64,000 nt of DNA from Welwitschia mirabilis (GCA_051453625.1 JBOZIK010000001.1:157006698-157070697); one strand, 5' to 3'. Positions 10,650 through 23,700 are shown, counted from the stretch's first letter. A program made the numbers and translations. The notes: generated by a model from the sequence alone, not told the origin.

Positions 10650-13600
10650 ATATTTTTTTTATAAGATAAGAACCTAATCATTTAGAGTTAACTAATTGTG
10701 TAAAAGGTGTATTTGGGTATTGTATAAAAGGACTAATTGACCAGTTTTAAATTGATTATGGATATTATTTTTGTCATGTTTGAACTTAACTTGGACTTTA
10801 TGAATAAGTTAATTATGTGTAGCATGGATATGCTTTTTATTTAAATAGTCAAGTTAAGCTAATTAAGTCTTAAAATTTTTGTTCAAGTTTACAAGGTTAA
10901 GTTGATGAACAGATTAATAGAAGTTATAGCAAACATCAACTAGTAAGGCATAAACCTTCCCATACACAAATTCATAGGGTGAAAAGCCTAGAGAGTTTTA
11001 CCAAGTAGTATGGTAAGAATAAAGAACATCATTAAGTTTAGAAGCCTAAGTTTTCTTATTGACATAAAATAATTTTTAAAGCATATTTTTAAGTTTTCTA
11101 TACATTTTTGGCTTGGCCATTATTTTGTAGATGATAAGCACATGTAATTCTATATTCAATTCTAATGGATAAAAAAAGTTTCTAAAGAAGATGATTAATA
11201 AAATGAGTTTCTTAATCACTAATGATGATTCTAGGGAAACCAAAACATTGAAAGATATAAGTTTAAATAAAATTTCAAATAATTTAGGCATTATTCTTGG
11301 TAGTATAAAAAGCTTTGACCCACTTAGTAACATAATCAACAACCACTAAGATGTAGTTTATCATGAGAAGGTGGTTTGATAGGGCATATAAAGTTAATCC
11401 CCTAATAATTAAAAGGTTTAAATTCAAGCATAAATTTAAGGGGTATATCTTGAGAATGAGTTAGGCTACCATAATTTTAACAAGCATCACACCTTTTAGC
11501 AAAGTAAAAGGAGTCTTTAAAAAGGGTAGGGCAATAAAAACCTGAGTAAAGAATTTTCATTATAGTCTTTTAACCACTAAAGTATTCCTTACATACCCTA
11601 TCATGGCAATGGTTAAGGATATCTAATCTTTCCCATTTAGGCATACATTTACACATGATTTTATCTTTACATCTTTAGTAAACATGGGATTCACTCCACT
11701 CATAGTTATCAATCCTATGAAGAAAATATTTTCATTGGTTATGGTTCCAATGCTGCGGTGTTTTCATGGTGATAAGGTAATTCAAAATGTTAGCATACCA
11801 AGGAGTAGGATGAGTAGAAGAGATGACATAAAGTTATTCAATAGCAAATAGTAGTACATCTAGAAAGAAGTCATTGATGAAATGTTCATTAGGAGAACCA
11901 AAGAGTTAAGATAAGTGATCTACAATGCTATTATGTTTTCTAGTCTTGTTGATGATGGTAATATTATATTCTTGGATGAGAAGAATCCACCTAATAAGTA
12001 TGGTCCTAGAATCTTTCTTAGTCATAAGATAGTGTATGGCTGCATAATCTATGTAAACATTGATATGGAAGCTAAGAAGATAGTATCTAAGATGATCAAG
12101 ATAAAAGACAATGGCAAGCATTTTCCTTTTAGTAGTAGTATAGTTGGATTGGACCTTAGACAAAGTTTTACTAAGATAAGATATGACTTTAAGATCATTT
12201 TCATAGTTTTAGCCAAGAACCCCACCCACAACAATGTTTCTCATATCACACATGAGCTCAAAATCTTTAGTTCAATTAGGACTTATGATAATAGGTTAAT
12301 AAGAAATTTTATCCTTAATTGTTTTAAAAGAAAGTTAAGATAAATCATTTCAATCAAATTTAGCTTCTTTTTCAAGTAATAAGTAAAGGGGTTTACAGAC
12401 CTTGGCATAATCTTGAATAAAGTGATGATAGAGACTAGCATGACAAGGAATGATTTAACTTGTTTAACATTAGTTAGAGGGTTAACATTTTTAATGATAT
12501 CAACTTCTATAGGATCCATCTTAATATCCCTATTAGAAATGTGATGACCTAAAAGAATTCAATTATTAATAAGGAAGAAACTCTTTTTCCAACTAAAGTG
12601 TAGGCCACTCTCTATACATCGATCCAAGACTTTCTCTAACCTTTTTAAGATTTGTTCAAAAGTTTCACCAAAGATGGAGAAGTAATCCATAAAGATTTCA
12701 ATAGTGTCCACTATTTTATTAGAAAATATACCCGTCATTGCTTATTAAAAATCTTTGGGGCATGGAAAATTCCAAGAGGCATTGTTCTAAGGGTAACAAT
12801 TCCAAATATAGAGGAAAAAGGTATTTTTTCTTGGCCTTCACTTGCTATGAAAACTTTATTATAGTCACTATACACATCAATAAAACAATAGTAGGTGTAT
12901 CCTTGAATTATATCAAGCACTTGATCAATAAAAGACAAAGGATAATAATACTTTTTAGTAACCTTATAAAGTTTTCTAAAATTAATGCACATTCTTCATT
13001 TTCCACTCTTTTTAAAAACTATCATCAAAGGATTAATCCACTCCTATCAGATATAGCATAGATGATTCCAACATTTATAAGTTTGATAATTTCATCTTTG
13101 ACTACTTGCTTAAGGGCTAGGTTAAGCCTTCATTGGGGTTGCCTAACTAGTTTAGCATTATCCTCAAGGTAGATTTTGTCTTGAAATATGAAAGGAGGAA
13201 TAACAACTAAGTCTTTGTGGATTCAATTAAAAGCATTTTCCTCAGAAGTTAAAAGTGAGACCAAGTTGGATTCCTATTGAGGAGTAAGAAGGTCACTTAT
13301 TATCAAAGGTTTCTTTAGATTATTTAATAGAAAAAATGTATTTTAGACCTTTAGGCAACTCTTTTAGTTCTAAGTCGGAAATTTTGAGTTTTGTTACTGA
13401 ATTGTTATCAATGAATATCATCTTGAATTGTCATAAGGATGAGAGCAGGAAATGACACAATTCAAAAAGGTTTTTCATTAAGTAAACATGTTGGATTTCC
13501 TTCCAGTTTAAAAATTCCTCTTGTGCTCAAGATAGTGTATTTCAGTTGGGTCACCATATAAAGTTGACTTATGTAGCATTATCAATATCTCCTAATTTGG

Positions 13601-14150
13601 GCAAAACTATAAAAACAAGGTTGGTTTAAGATCTTCTTGTAATTTATACTCATATTCTATTTTTTTTAGTAGCCTTAGAAATTTAATGGTGAACTTCTTG
13701 TTGCCTATGTGACATTTCATCATTCCAGTTTATGTATTAATGATACAATGGAGAGTTACATAAAAAACTCTTCTAAGAGTATTGGATAACCTTCATCATG
13801 TTCTACCTTAATGATAACCACATTTATGGGATAAAAAGATTCTTATATTTGGATAACTAAGTCCTTAATAATTCCTAAGGATTTCTTAATTAAAGTATCA
13901 ACCAATTCCAAGATGATTTATGTAGGTTCCATTCTATTTTTTTAACCTGAGTCTTTTACATGTATGAAAAGATATGATGTTTACACTGGCTCTTATGTTA
14001 ATCAAAGATTTGTGAATTCTTTTGTTTCCTTCCAAAATATCACTCTCTCTTACTACCCTAGGGTCCTTGAATTTGGGACATATTTTCATTACTAAATTAA
14101 AAATAGATTGAGCAAGGGAGACCTTACTAGAAATTATATGTTTCTATTTT
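10650..14150 (-). pseudogene. A1 pol: protease, RT, RNase H, integrase (degenerate)
   Basis: Minus-strand order as in Ty3-gypsy. Protease near 13981-14014: NIRASVNII replaces the catalytic D-x-GAS (Asp to Asn, Gly to Arg). RT at 12735-12992 (MCINFRKLYKVTKK, YYCFIDVYSDYN) and the palm at 12660-12690, where F-M-D-D reads FMDYFSIFG, losing the second catalytic Asp. Connection at 12283-12519 (NVKQVKSFL). RNase H at 11906-12163 (YTTTKRKMLAIVFYLDHLRY, YIDYAAIHYL, WILLIQEYNI, IVDHLS). Integrase zinc finger at 11480-11680 (LNHCHDRVCKEYFSG, KRCDAC), with Tyr replacing a zinc His. Integrase core at 10930-11350 (VDYVTKWVKA, IISD followed by a stop, ETHF, NNGQAK, LGFSPYEFVYGK). Numerous stops and frameshifts. 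Confidence 0.92.
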
Positions 14151-14263
14151 TTTATAACTAGATATTTTCATAACTTAGAATATTTAGGATTGTTTTGCAA
14201 GAGTTTCCAAAAAGATAAGTTGATATTTACCTCTTTTATCAAGGCCTTTAAGTGCTCATCATA

Positions 14264-14865
14264 NNNNNNNNNNNNNNNNNNNNNNNNNNNNNNNNNNNNN
14301 NNNNNNNNNNNNNNNNNNNNNNNNNNNNNNNNNNNNNNNNNNNNNNNNNNNNNNNNNNNNNNNNNNNNNNNNNNNNNNNNNNNNNNNNNNNNNNNNNNNN
14401 NNNNNNNNNNNNNNNNNNNNNNNNNNNNNNNNNNNNNNNNNNNNNNNNNNNNNNNNNNNNNNNNNNNNNNNNNNNNNNNNNNNNNNNNNNNNNNNNNNNN
14501 NNNNNNNNNNNNNNNNNNNNNNNNNNNNNNNNNNNNNNNNNNNNNNNNNNNNNNNNNNNNNNNNNNNNNNNNNNNNNNNNNNNNNNNNNNNNNNNNNNNN
14601 NNNNNNNNNNNNNNNNNNNNNNNNNNNNNNNNNNNNNNNNNNNNNNNNNNNNNNNNNNNNNNNNNNNNNNNNNNNNNNNNNNNNNNNNNNNNNNNNNNNN
14701 NNNNNNNNNNNNNNNNNNNNNNNNNNNNNNNNNNNNNNNNNNNNNNNNNNNNNNNNNNNNNNNNNNNNNNNNNNNNNNNNNNNNNNNNNNNNNNNNNNNN
14801 NNNNNNNNNNNNNNNNNNNNNNNNNNNNNNNNNNNNNNNNNNNNNNNNNNNNNNNNNNNNNNNNN
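14264..14865. other. Assembly gap (602 N) in A1 gag/protease junction
   Basis: Unsequenced run. It hides the gag C-terminus to protease transition. Long frames covering it consist of N codons. Confidence 0.99.
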
Positions 14866-16300
14866 TGGTGGTGGGATTGGCATTTAATGTTAAAGAAAGT
14901 TATATGTATCCAAAATTTCTATTACTACCTTTAAATCTATCTTGACTTCATTTGAATTAGGTAAAGGTTAAGATAGAAGAGATCCTTATAGTCTTTGATT
15001 GGCTAACATTGTTTGTTTAAGCACATTCACCAACTTCTCGATATTATTGTTAATCTTTTCTTACATCTTTTTCAATTCTTCTATTGAACCTATAGGTGGA
15101 TCATTTTGATTTGGTTAAATATTGGGATTATTTAGTTAAAAGTTTGAATTTCTAAATTTATTCTCAAAAGGTTTCCAATGTGATTATCCACCTAGTCTTT
15201 GTTGAAATTGTGGCTGTCTTTTAAAGTTAAGTGTTCTTTAATAAAATGCACATGCTTCTCAGACATCCTCTCTTTATAAGTTTGTAAAAAAGGGAACTTT
15301 TTAGTTGGATGAGAGTTGTGTTTACATATATCACAAGTTGATCCTCTTTAACTACATTTTCATCAACTATTATTTGATTGTAGTTCTCTAAAGTGGTAGT
15401 GAAATCCTTAGTCATATTGGTTGAATCATCTTTCTTTCCTTTATTATCATGTTTTACTTCCTTTAAATCTTTTATGATTTTGCCTATAGTTTAATTTTCC
15501 TTAAAAGTGGATTTTAACCAAGTTTGAATTATTGTTACTAGATTTTCCAAAAAAATTCATGCATCATCTAAAGTCAAGTTTATTAAGTCGCCACAACAAA
15601 AAATAGTTAATTAATTATAGAAATAATCAATCAATTCCTCTTTAAAAAATTCATCAACAAGGTTGGAATGGATAGCTATGATGAAATGATCATAAGTTAT
15701 GGCATAATCCTCTTGAGGTTGTTGTTAAAAGCTAGTANNNNNNNNNNNNNNNNNNNNNNNNNNNNNNNNNNNNNNNNNNNNNNNNNNNNNNNNNNNNNNN
15801 NNNNNNNNNNNNNNNNNNNNNNNNNNNNNNNNNNNNNCATAAGTTATGGCATAATCCTCTTGAGGTTGTTGTTAGAAGTTGATAACTTTTTTTCATGATT
15901 ATTTCACTAAAAAATCTTTTAATAAAAACTTCTCAAGCTTGACTCTATGATGTAAGACTCTTGTGTGAAATGGTTTTAAGCCAAAGTTTTTCTTTTCTTC
16001 TAAGCATGACTAGAAAGATAACATGTAAGTACAATCATTAATATATTTCTTTTTATTTCTTGAGCTAAGCACAAGGTGTTCAATGTCAACTATATGTTGA
16101 AAATGGTCATCTTTAGGTTCCCCCAAAAATGTTGTATAGATACTCAATTTTTTTAATTTTACATCATCACTAGGAGATAAATTGAAAGGATTTTGAATTT
16201 CATGTTTTCTATTAGCAATTAAATCTCTAAGCATAGCATTTGCATTTAAAGTTAAAGTTTCTATCATGATTGGCATACTATATGAAGTGACCTTGTTTTT
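14866..16300 (-). pseudogene. A1 gag (Athila-type), degenerate
   Basis: The gag N-terminal region is open at 16010-16276, with the phrase NPFNLSPSDDVKLKKLSIY that recurs (diverged) in element A3 at 40450-40530. Further on, a zinc knuckle is at 15291-15335 (CDICKHNSHPTKKF), with Phe at the last Cys position. The C-terminal part near 14960-15190 has the usual Gln/Asn-rich tail (QNDPPIGSIEELKKM, VNVLKQTMLANQRL). A 100-N gap at 15738-15837 interrupts it. About 37 bases at the left edge of that gap (from 15690, CATAAGTTATGGCATAATCC...) are repeated at its right edge. Multiple frameshifts and stops. Confidence 0.85.
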
Positions 16301-17012
16301 GTAATGATTTAGACATAGATGAAAAAGAAATAATATGATTTGATTTTATGCTATTATTTTCACAACTTAATTTTGAAAAATTTGACACTAAAATAATAAA
16401 AGTAGAAAAATTTTCTTCTTTAATTCTTAGAATTTGCATACTTGGTGTGTGCATACCTAGATTTTTCTCAAAGTCAAATAACCCTTCTCTAATATTTTTC
16501 TTATTTAATTTTCACTCTCTTTAATATTTAATCTTTTTACTAGAGTTCATTATGTCCCTACATACTTTAGTTAAAAAATAAAACTAAAATAAAAAACAAC
16601 TAATAGTCATCTTCCTAATTATGGAAATGACATAAGAAATGACAATTAGAAAAATAGAGTATTGTCAAAATTAAAGAAAATTATTGTAATTAGAAAATTA
16701 AGTTGTTGTCCATCTTGTCATGGGGATGACAGTGAGGACAATAGCATTTTATTACTACTATCAAAAAAAAATTTGCAGAAAGAAAATAAATTCAAAAATC
16801 TGTGACTATTGTTTTCAATGTCGTGTGGATGACTGATGGGATGACAGTACTTATTAAAGCTACAAAAAATAAAAAATTATCAAATAAACCTACTATACTA
16901 TAATAAAAATAAAATACTATTTCAAATAAGTAACCTAAATTAAAATGCAAGGCATTTATCTAGATAGTGATAATCCTCTAGCTCCCTATGAACTTTCCCG
17001 AAAATGGTGCCA
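16301..17012 (-). other. A1 leader with tRNA-Asp-like primer binding site
   Basis: The minus strand next to the 5' LTR reads TTT then TGGCACCATTTTCGGGAA (16995-17012), a decayed form of the TGGCGCC...CCGGGGA site complementary to tRNA-Asp used by Athila-type elements. The 3-base spacer between LTR end (17016) and primer site is the same in A3 and G2. The leader also carries two inverted TGTCATCC/GGATGACA-type motifs at 16704-16745 and 16808-16850. No open frame is present between the leader and gag. Confidence 0.8.
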
Positions 17013-17015
17013 AAA

Positions 17016-18276
17016 TGTTATGGTATGAATTTATGTAATCTTTAAGTCCTTAGGTAAAATATATAAATCACAATACTTGGTTAAAAAAAACACACATTAG
17101 TATAAATGGAAATCAACTTAAATGTCATAATTCATTAAAGGCACTAGGCTAGAAGTTAGAAAATTAATTTCATAAAGTATTTTTAGTCTTTCTCCTTTAG
17201 TAAATAAAAATAAAGAATAATGCAAATGTAATGAAAGATGAATGATGATGAAATGCAAATGAATGAAATGCAATTGTAATGAGTCTATTTGAATTCCAAC
17301 TCTTCTATCATAAGAATCATTCCTTATAACTTAAATCAATTAGAAAGAGTTATCACTTGTCTCTAACCAATATAAGCTATAAGATATATTAAATAGAATG
17401 TGAATAAATGTAAATATGGAAATGGAATGAAATTCAATACAATGTAAAATCTAAACTAACAATGTCAACCTTAACAAAGGTTTCCCTTATGATGCAGATA
17501 AACTATGAAATTGTTACTAAATCATAATCAACTTAATCCATAAGGGGTGTTCAGACAATAAAAGTAAAAAGTGTTTTTGTATTAATCATCAATTAACATC
17601 CACTTACAAATAAAGTAGTAGCACCTCAATGAAGGATACTTAGCCCAACACCAAGGAAATCATCTCTCTGTAGCTAATAGATGAATCTCTTATTCTTTAA
17701 TCTTTTATTATAAGAATATCTAGTACAAAAGATGTAAATGGAAGTAAAGATAAAAGGGGGTATTTTTAGTTTTACATTAAAGTTCTAGAAGTAAAATCCT
17801 AGAATTTGGAGAAGAAATCCTATCAATTTACATGGCTACATGACCCCATTATAAAGATAATTTACTTCCATTCATACAAAATATTTGTCATCCTATCTAT
17901 CATGGGGATGACACTAGGAACAATACTCCATAAGAAGAGGTGTATTATCAACTTTAAGCATCATATTCAAATCCATATCTTCAGTCCATATTTGTAACAC
18001 TATTTTCCTGACTGTTGTGGAGACAAGAGAGGGGATGACAAGCCTCTTTATCTTTTTAGTTTAATAGAAGCCAATATTCTACATTATTAATATTTCCTTT
18101 AAAATGTGAATATTAGAATATGTTTGAAATGCCTTTAGATATGTCAAGAATTGCATGTTTTAGTGACCATGCCATCGATTCTTCATAATCATTAGAATTA
18201 CATCTAAACTTGTATAAGTACCCTGTAAAAGTACTCAAAATACGTCATCAAAATCATATAAATTGGCATCACAATA
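17016..18276 (-). repeat. 5' LTR of A1
   Basis: 1.26 kb, beginning TGTTATGG on the plus strand and aligned end to end with 6939-8159. The U3 motif cluster is at 17886-18041 and contains TGTCATCC, CATGGGGATGACA and GGGATGACA. The TATA box seen in the 3' LTR is changed here. Outer end ATA at 18274-18276 (ACA in the partner) is followed by the target duplication AACAG. Confidence 0.9.
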
Positions 18277-18281
18277 AACAG

Positions 18282-19744
18282 AATTCACAGATTAGTTCTT
18301 TAATTTTGAATTTTGGAATTTCATTACTTGGCATAATTTCTTTAAAATTTTGAATTTTATATGTTCTAACTTTTGATATAAGAGCATTCTCTCATCTATT
18401 TTATTAGTTAAAAGATATTCATGATTAGATCTTTTTACCTATAAAAGGAAAATTATGCCATCATGAATGACTTTAATGGACTTTTCTTATTTCTCTATTT
18501 TCAACATTGTTTATTCTTCGTTTTATCAAATTTAACTTCATAACCATCTTGAAGTAGAGATAAAAATATATTAAGTTCATATTGATGCTTGAAATGTGGA
18601 GTTTACTTGTCATGGTAATAAATGGTAATTTTGTAGTTTTAACTAATATATTCTTACCTGCATTTCATTACTAATGGTTACATGTTTTATAAATTCATTC
18701 AAGATTGATACAGACTTCATGAAGTATTCTTTACTACTAGTTATAGGACTTTATTCTACTAATTTTATGGATTAGTTTTTCTCAATATTAATAGAAACTA
18801 AATAGACATCTTCTTAATGAATCACAACATCACTTATAATTGTGGTTCTAGATTTCTAATTCTTGACATCCTTGTTTTATCTATCTTTATTTCATGAATG
18901 ACCTAGATTTTTGAAATAATAACATTTTAGATGGTAAGCCATGTTATTATAGAATTTGTAAAACTTCACTTTTTGATTTCCTTACTTTGTATTTTACCCA
19001 TATGCAAGAAGTCCTATGCTTGTTTAATCTTTGTTTTTATTTAATTTCATTTTTTCTTGATGGAATTTAGTTATGATCTATTGAAATGGACATGGCTTGT
19101 TAGCATGTTTCAATGATTTGCAAAACACATTAAACTTCAAGTATTAAGCCTAAAGTAAAGGAAACTTAATCATTTCATCATCTACAATAGCATATTATTA
19201 TTTAATTCATGGTTTAAAATTAATGATTTTATTCTTTAAATGTGTAATATCTTCATGATCTATAATGCTTAGAGAAAAAAGTTTAAAAATGAATAACTAT
19301 TTGCATGATTTATTCTTAAGTTCAAAGTTTATTCATAGTAATCTTCAAAGATCTTTTAATTATTTTATGCCAGAAATCAAATAATATACTTTATCATTAA
19401 TATTTATTACCAAGATTAGTCTAGCTAATCATGCATTATGAAGTTCTTCCTTGAATAAGTTTCTATCTAGAGAACCTTTAAATCCTTATGTGACTATGAA
19501 ATCCTTCATTATTATCTTTTAAATGTTATAGTTTTAATGAGTAACTTTTATGTGTTTCCTAATGCACATTCTATTGCATTTGTTATTACAAAGGTGACAC
19601 AAGCCTACCGTGTTTTCCAATTGTTAGCTAACATCTTGATCTTGAATTCATTAGTGAGTTGTAAAAAATTATCATTATCAAGTACTTCAAATTCTATGAA
19701 ATTTTCAAGTTTTTAACTTATCTCTAAGTTTTGTTCTTCTTCAT
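18282..19744 (-). pseudogene. Ty1-copia C3 gag, degenerate
   Basis: A minus-strand zinc knuckle lies at 18922-18960 (YKFYNNMAYHLKC), which matches a copia CxxCxxxGHxxxxC knuckle with both first Cys changed to Tyr, Gly to Ala and His to Tyr. The upstream sequence (18990-19740) is in the position of gag and ends at a tRNA-iMet primer site. No long open frame is left. Element A1 is inserted at its 3' side (low coordinate end). Confidence 0.6.
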
Positions 19745-19756
19745 GCTCTAATACCA
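19745..19756 (-). other. Primer binding site of C3 (tRNA-iMet type)
   Basis: The minus strand reads TGGTATTAGAGC, the same one-base variant of the copia site as in C1, directly abutting an LTR end CCTAACA. Confidence 0.85.
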
Positions 19757-20100
19757 TGTTAGGAATTTTTACTAACTTTATATGTAAAATCAAAATAGAG
19801 TATGGGGGATCTTTTAACAAAACATAAAGTGAAAATAGGAAAGCATAAATATTGAAAAATATAAATAAAATCATTTTTATATTAATGATATTAAATAATG
19901 AAATTAAGAATTGTATGAATTACAACTAGATTACATACATTAGATGTGATGTAGTACAATTTATATAGTTATATAAAAATATGTAACTCTTTAATAAAAT
20001 AACTTATAAATAGTTGTGATACTTTATTAAGAGTAATTAATCAAATTTTAAATTATAAAATTTTAACTAAATAATAGATAAAGACTTTGAGTTTTCTTCA
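19757..20100 (-). repeat. 5' LTR of copia C3
   Basis: Starts TGTTAGGAATTTTTAC on the plus strand directly after the primer site. A minus-strand TATATAA-like box followed by a GTAC and ACATCACATC run near 19930-19990 is typical of short plant copia LTRs. The outer end is not resolved. A CA at 20099-20100 is one candidate. A plus-strand TATAAATAG at 20014 is coincidental to this orientation. Confidence 0.6.
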
Positions 20101-20750
20101 TTGTGATAAGGTACGTTTTGTTGATGAAGACAAAACACGTTATTTTTGTATTTATTATTTTCTTCTATGTCGAATCATATTTTATCTAATAATAGATAGT
20201 AATAGGAAATAGGAAATCTTATTATAGTATAGATGATCCTAATTACCATTCTTTAATATGGATCATAAAGGTATTTCAAAGCTTATAAAAAATAAATAGA
20301 GGTTTTAAGGGTAGATCTCAATAAAAAGGGATGTGGAAGATGCTTGAAGAGTAGTAAATTCAATAGAATAAATAATTCCTCTTAGTAATAAGAAATAACT
20401 ATTCATAAGAAAACCTATTTAGAAAACCCTAGACAATAAAATACTTTACACTAAGTATAGCTTGTATTCAGAGATAATTAATAAATTATTTAGTACAAAT
20501 TCTAAATGTAATAAAGCTTAAGTCTTAACAATGTTATGTCCTATAGTGAAATATAGGGAATACTAGGATAAAACATAGTATAAAAAATATCATAAAAGGT
20601 ATCATAAATAAACATGTCATAAATAAATAAATATATCATAAGTAAACATTCTCACAAGTTTATATCATAAGTAAACATTCTCACAAGTTCATTTCTTAAG
20701 GGACATTAATTTTAACTTTATTTCCTATTTATTACATACAATTCTATGTC
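20101..20750 (-). repeat. LTR-like segment of G3 family plus 29-bp tandem repeat
   Basis: About 400 bp (20170-20560) is related to 33750-34080 in the same orientation: shared phrases include GTATTTCAAAG, GGT(C/A)GATCTCAATA-like, GAAGAATA and CCCTA...TACTAAGT. It probably is part of the 3' LTR of the gypsy element G3 that follows. At 20634-20689 a 29-bp unit (TATCATAAGTAAACATTC then TCACAAGTT) is tandemly repeated twice, next to further ATCATAAATAAAC-like partial copies. Confidence 0.5.
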
Positions 20751-23700
20751 AAGGGAATAGGGTCAATATCATGGCCTAGAGGGATATATTTTTAAAAATT
20801 TTTAAGTCCCTGGATATTAACCTTTAAATAAAAGTTTCTCTTAAGGTTTAAAATCTTGATATTAACATAAGAAAATACTTCAAAAAACTTGAAAAGATCT
20901 AGACCACTTAGATATGAGTTTTTCATAAAATATATAGAATATTGAAACATATATTAAAACCATATTATTAGATTCAAAGGATTTCCTAAGGATGTACTAT
21001 CTTGATAATCTTTTATTTAATGCTTTTGGTTTTTTCAGCCTTCATAGGCTTCATTCCTAATTTCTTCAAGTTTATTTAGGTTAAACTACATAAAATCAAA
21101 ATCTTAATTTAGGTTTTAATTTAGCTATTTCATGGACTAAAGGGTTTTATGTTCAATTTTTAAGAAATGATGACAAGCTATTTCAAATATAAGTTGGTAC
21201 AGTAACATTTCATAAGAAGTTCAATAGGTTCAAAGAGCATGATTGAGATCGAGAAACCAATATTTCCTATTTAACTTTATTATTTTATATAGAATCCTTT
21301 GGTTGGTAACTTCCACTTAATCATTAGTTTGTAGGTGATAAAGGATTATAAATTTATGAGTAATTCCACTTATTTATCAGATTATTTAATATGTTATTAC
21401 AAAAATAAGTTATTTATTAAAATTATAGACTTCAGATGGCTAAAGTAAGATGGAACATGTTCTTTTAATAATCTCACAGCTCTAGCATCATCAGTTCCAG
21501 TTGGGATAGCTTCACATCATTTAGTGAAATAATATACATAGAATAATGTAAATGGTATCTAAAAGATGAAGGAAATAACCTAATAAAATCTATAACCTAG
21601 ACATTAAATGGTTCAATCTCAAGAATAGGATAAAGGAATATCACATCTATCTTTTTCAATGCTTCCTAAGTATTAGCACTCATTACAAGCTTGGTAATAT
21701 TCATAAGAATCATTGAAAAGAGTTTTTGAGTTTTTTAATAGACTTCAAATTAAATGATTTTATGATAAATTTATTTAATAGAAAAATAATCCCTATACAC
21801 TCCATCTTATTTAAATTTTAATATGTTCAAGGTTTTAGATTATGGAATTCATTTATGAATAATTTTATTAGAGCAATATTTAAAAAGGTAAGGATCATTA
21901 TAAAATTACTTATTTACTTTGTGCAAGAATTACTTCATGTCTTGATTATTCTAATGATTAAGTAGTTTATAAGTGTAAATATAATTAGCTATATCATAGT
22001 ACCAAGATTCCTCTTGTAAATCTAGATGATGTTCCATTTATAAGAATTGAGTCTAAGAGAGATGGGAAGTGAGGCCTCACATAAGATAAGTGATTAAGAA
22101 TAACTTTTTTTCACTACTTCTATATCCTTAATTTCAAGATCAAATTCTTATAAAAATAGTCCATATTATTAATATAGATTTATAATATTTCTTATCTAAT
22201 AAGTATTTAAGATAAGAATGATTAATAATGATGATAGTTTTTTTAACCTATATATATGATTTTAACTTCTTGAAGGTAAAAAATATTACTAGAATCTTTT
22301 TTTTCCTTTTTCTCTAGGTTACTATGTAATTTAGTTGAGGACCTTGTAAATGTTTTACTTGCATAGTAAATGAAATATGTCTTTCCATTCTTTTATTAAC
22401 TAAGGGATGCTCCTATAGAAGAAGGACTTACATTACATACTATCTCAAAAGGGAAGAAACTAATTGGGAGGTTTCAAGATAGGAAATGAAAAATTTTTTA
22501 ATTTTTCATATCCATGATTACATTCAAGAGAACATTAATGAAGATGCTTGTAATAGAAGTTGATGATAAAATCTAAGCCCTGTTAAACAGGTATGAGGTT
22601 ATATGCTTAGGGACTTAAGTCATTTACCTAGGTAACCATAATGTATTCTCAACATTTGCATGGATCTGGAAGGATTTATTAGCATCTTTAATGAGAAGAC
22701 TACTCAAGAGTTTTAATATTCTGAAGAAGATTTAAAAGAATATTCTATAATAATCCACATATTCAAGAAAACATATACCATCTTCAACACTTCTAAGAAG
22801 GGAAAGATGAGTGATAAGTTAAACTTTAATAAGTTCAATTTCTATCTCCTTGTTATAAATTACATGTCATAGGATTATGTCCTTTGTAACCATGAAATTA
22901 CATTTTTCCCAATTAAGAACAAGATTTTTCTCTTTACAACACGTAAGTAAAAATTCTTATTGAGGCATATATTAGTCATTAGTTTCACTAAAAATAGAAA
23001 AGTAATTCATGAAAAATTTAATAAATTCCTTTGTCATCATTAAAAATATACTTAAAATGAATCACGAAAAGGTTGATGGAGCATTAAAAATATTAGTAGA
23101 CATTCTCTTATAGGAAAAGTTTCTGAATAGGCATGTACACATAGCTTTTTCTTAGGTTTCAAGAGTAGTTATTATCTACATATTTCCTAAGTATCCATCT
23201 AGGAAACAAAAGAAATCATGACTTACTATTGGATTTAAGATATAATTAATAAAGAATAGAAATAAGTAATCCTTATTAGTTATGATATTTAATTTCCTAT
23301 AGTTAAGGCACATTTTCCATCCTATTTTTATACTAATTGAAATCAATATACTATTATCATTCTTTTACCACTATAATTGTAAATATTTTAGGAATAGTTT
23401 GTATATGGCTTACTTATTAACTATGAGAGAATGAATAGATAATTCTAACATTTAGTAACTTAAGAACTTTTTTCATTACTACTTCTTTTATGTGAGGGTT
23501 TAGTTTGTGTTGAGGTTTCCTACTTGACTTTAAATTTTTTTTTTTTTACTAGGTAGATTATACGCATGTATATAATAGGTTCAATGTCTCTTAGGTTAGC
23601 TATAGTCTATCCTATAGCCTTATTATGTTGTTTAAGCATAAAAACTAAGGATTCATCTTGTTAAATTGGTAATTTTATAAAGACTACAATAGGATACGGT

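Larger units (their letters stand above)
6939..18276 (-). mobile_element. Complete Athila-like Ty3-gypsy element A1 (11.3 kb)
   Basis: The two LTRs at 6939-8159 and 17016-18276 are clearly homologous over their whole length. They bracket gag, protease, RT, RNase H and integrase remnants in the correct minus-strand order, with a primer site next to the 5' LTR. The 5 bases outside the LTRs are AATAG (6934-6938) and AACAG (18277-18281), a target duplication differing by one C/T transition. Length, LTR size, a tRNA-Asp-like primer site and RT style (KVT, YYCFIDVYSDYN) fit the Athila/Tat branch. A short 80-bp sample of the LTR pair (around 7725-7800) shows 5 mismatches while other parts are clearly more diverged, so insertion is old. 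The right flank is copia gag C3, suggesting A1 landed in it. Confidence 0.9.

Noticed and set aside
11915-12343. 142-codon plus-strand frame
   Set aside because: Antisense to the RNase H and connection domains of A1.
20014-20022. Plus-strand TATAAATAG as a promoter
   Set aside because: Lies inside or beside a minus-oriented copia LTR with no plus-strand transcription unit downstream; A+T-rich sequence gives such boxes often.
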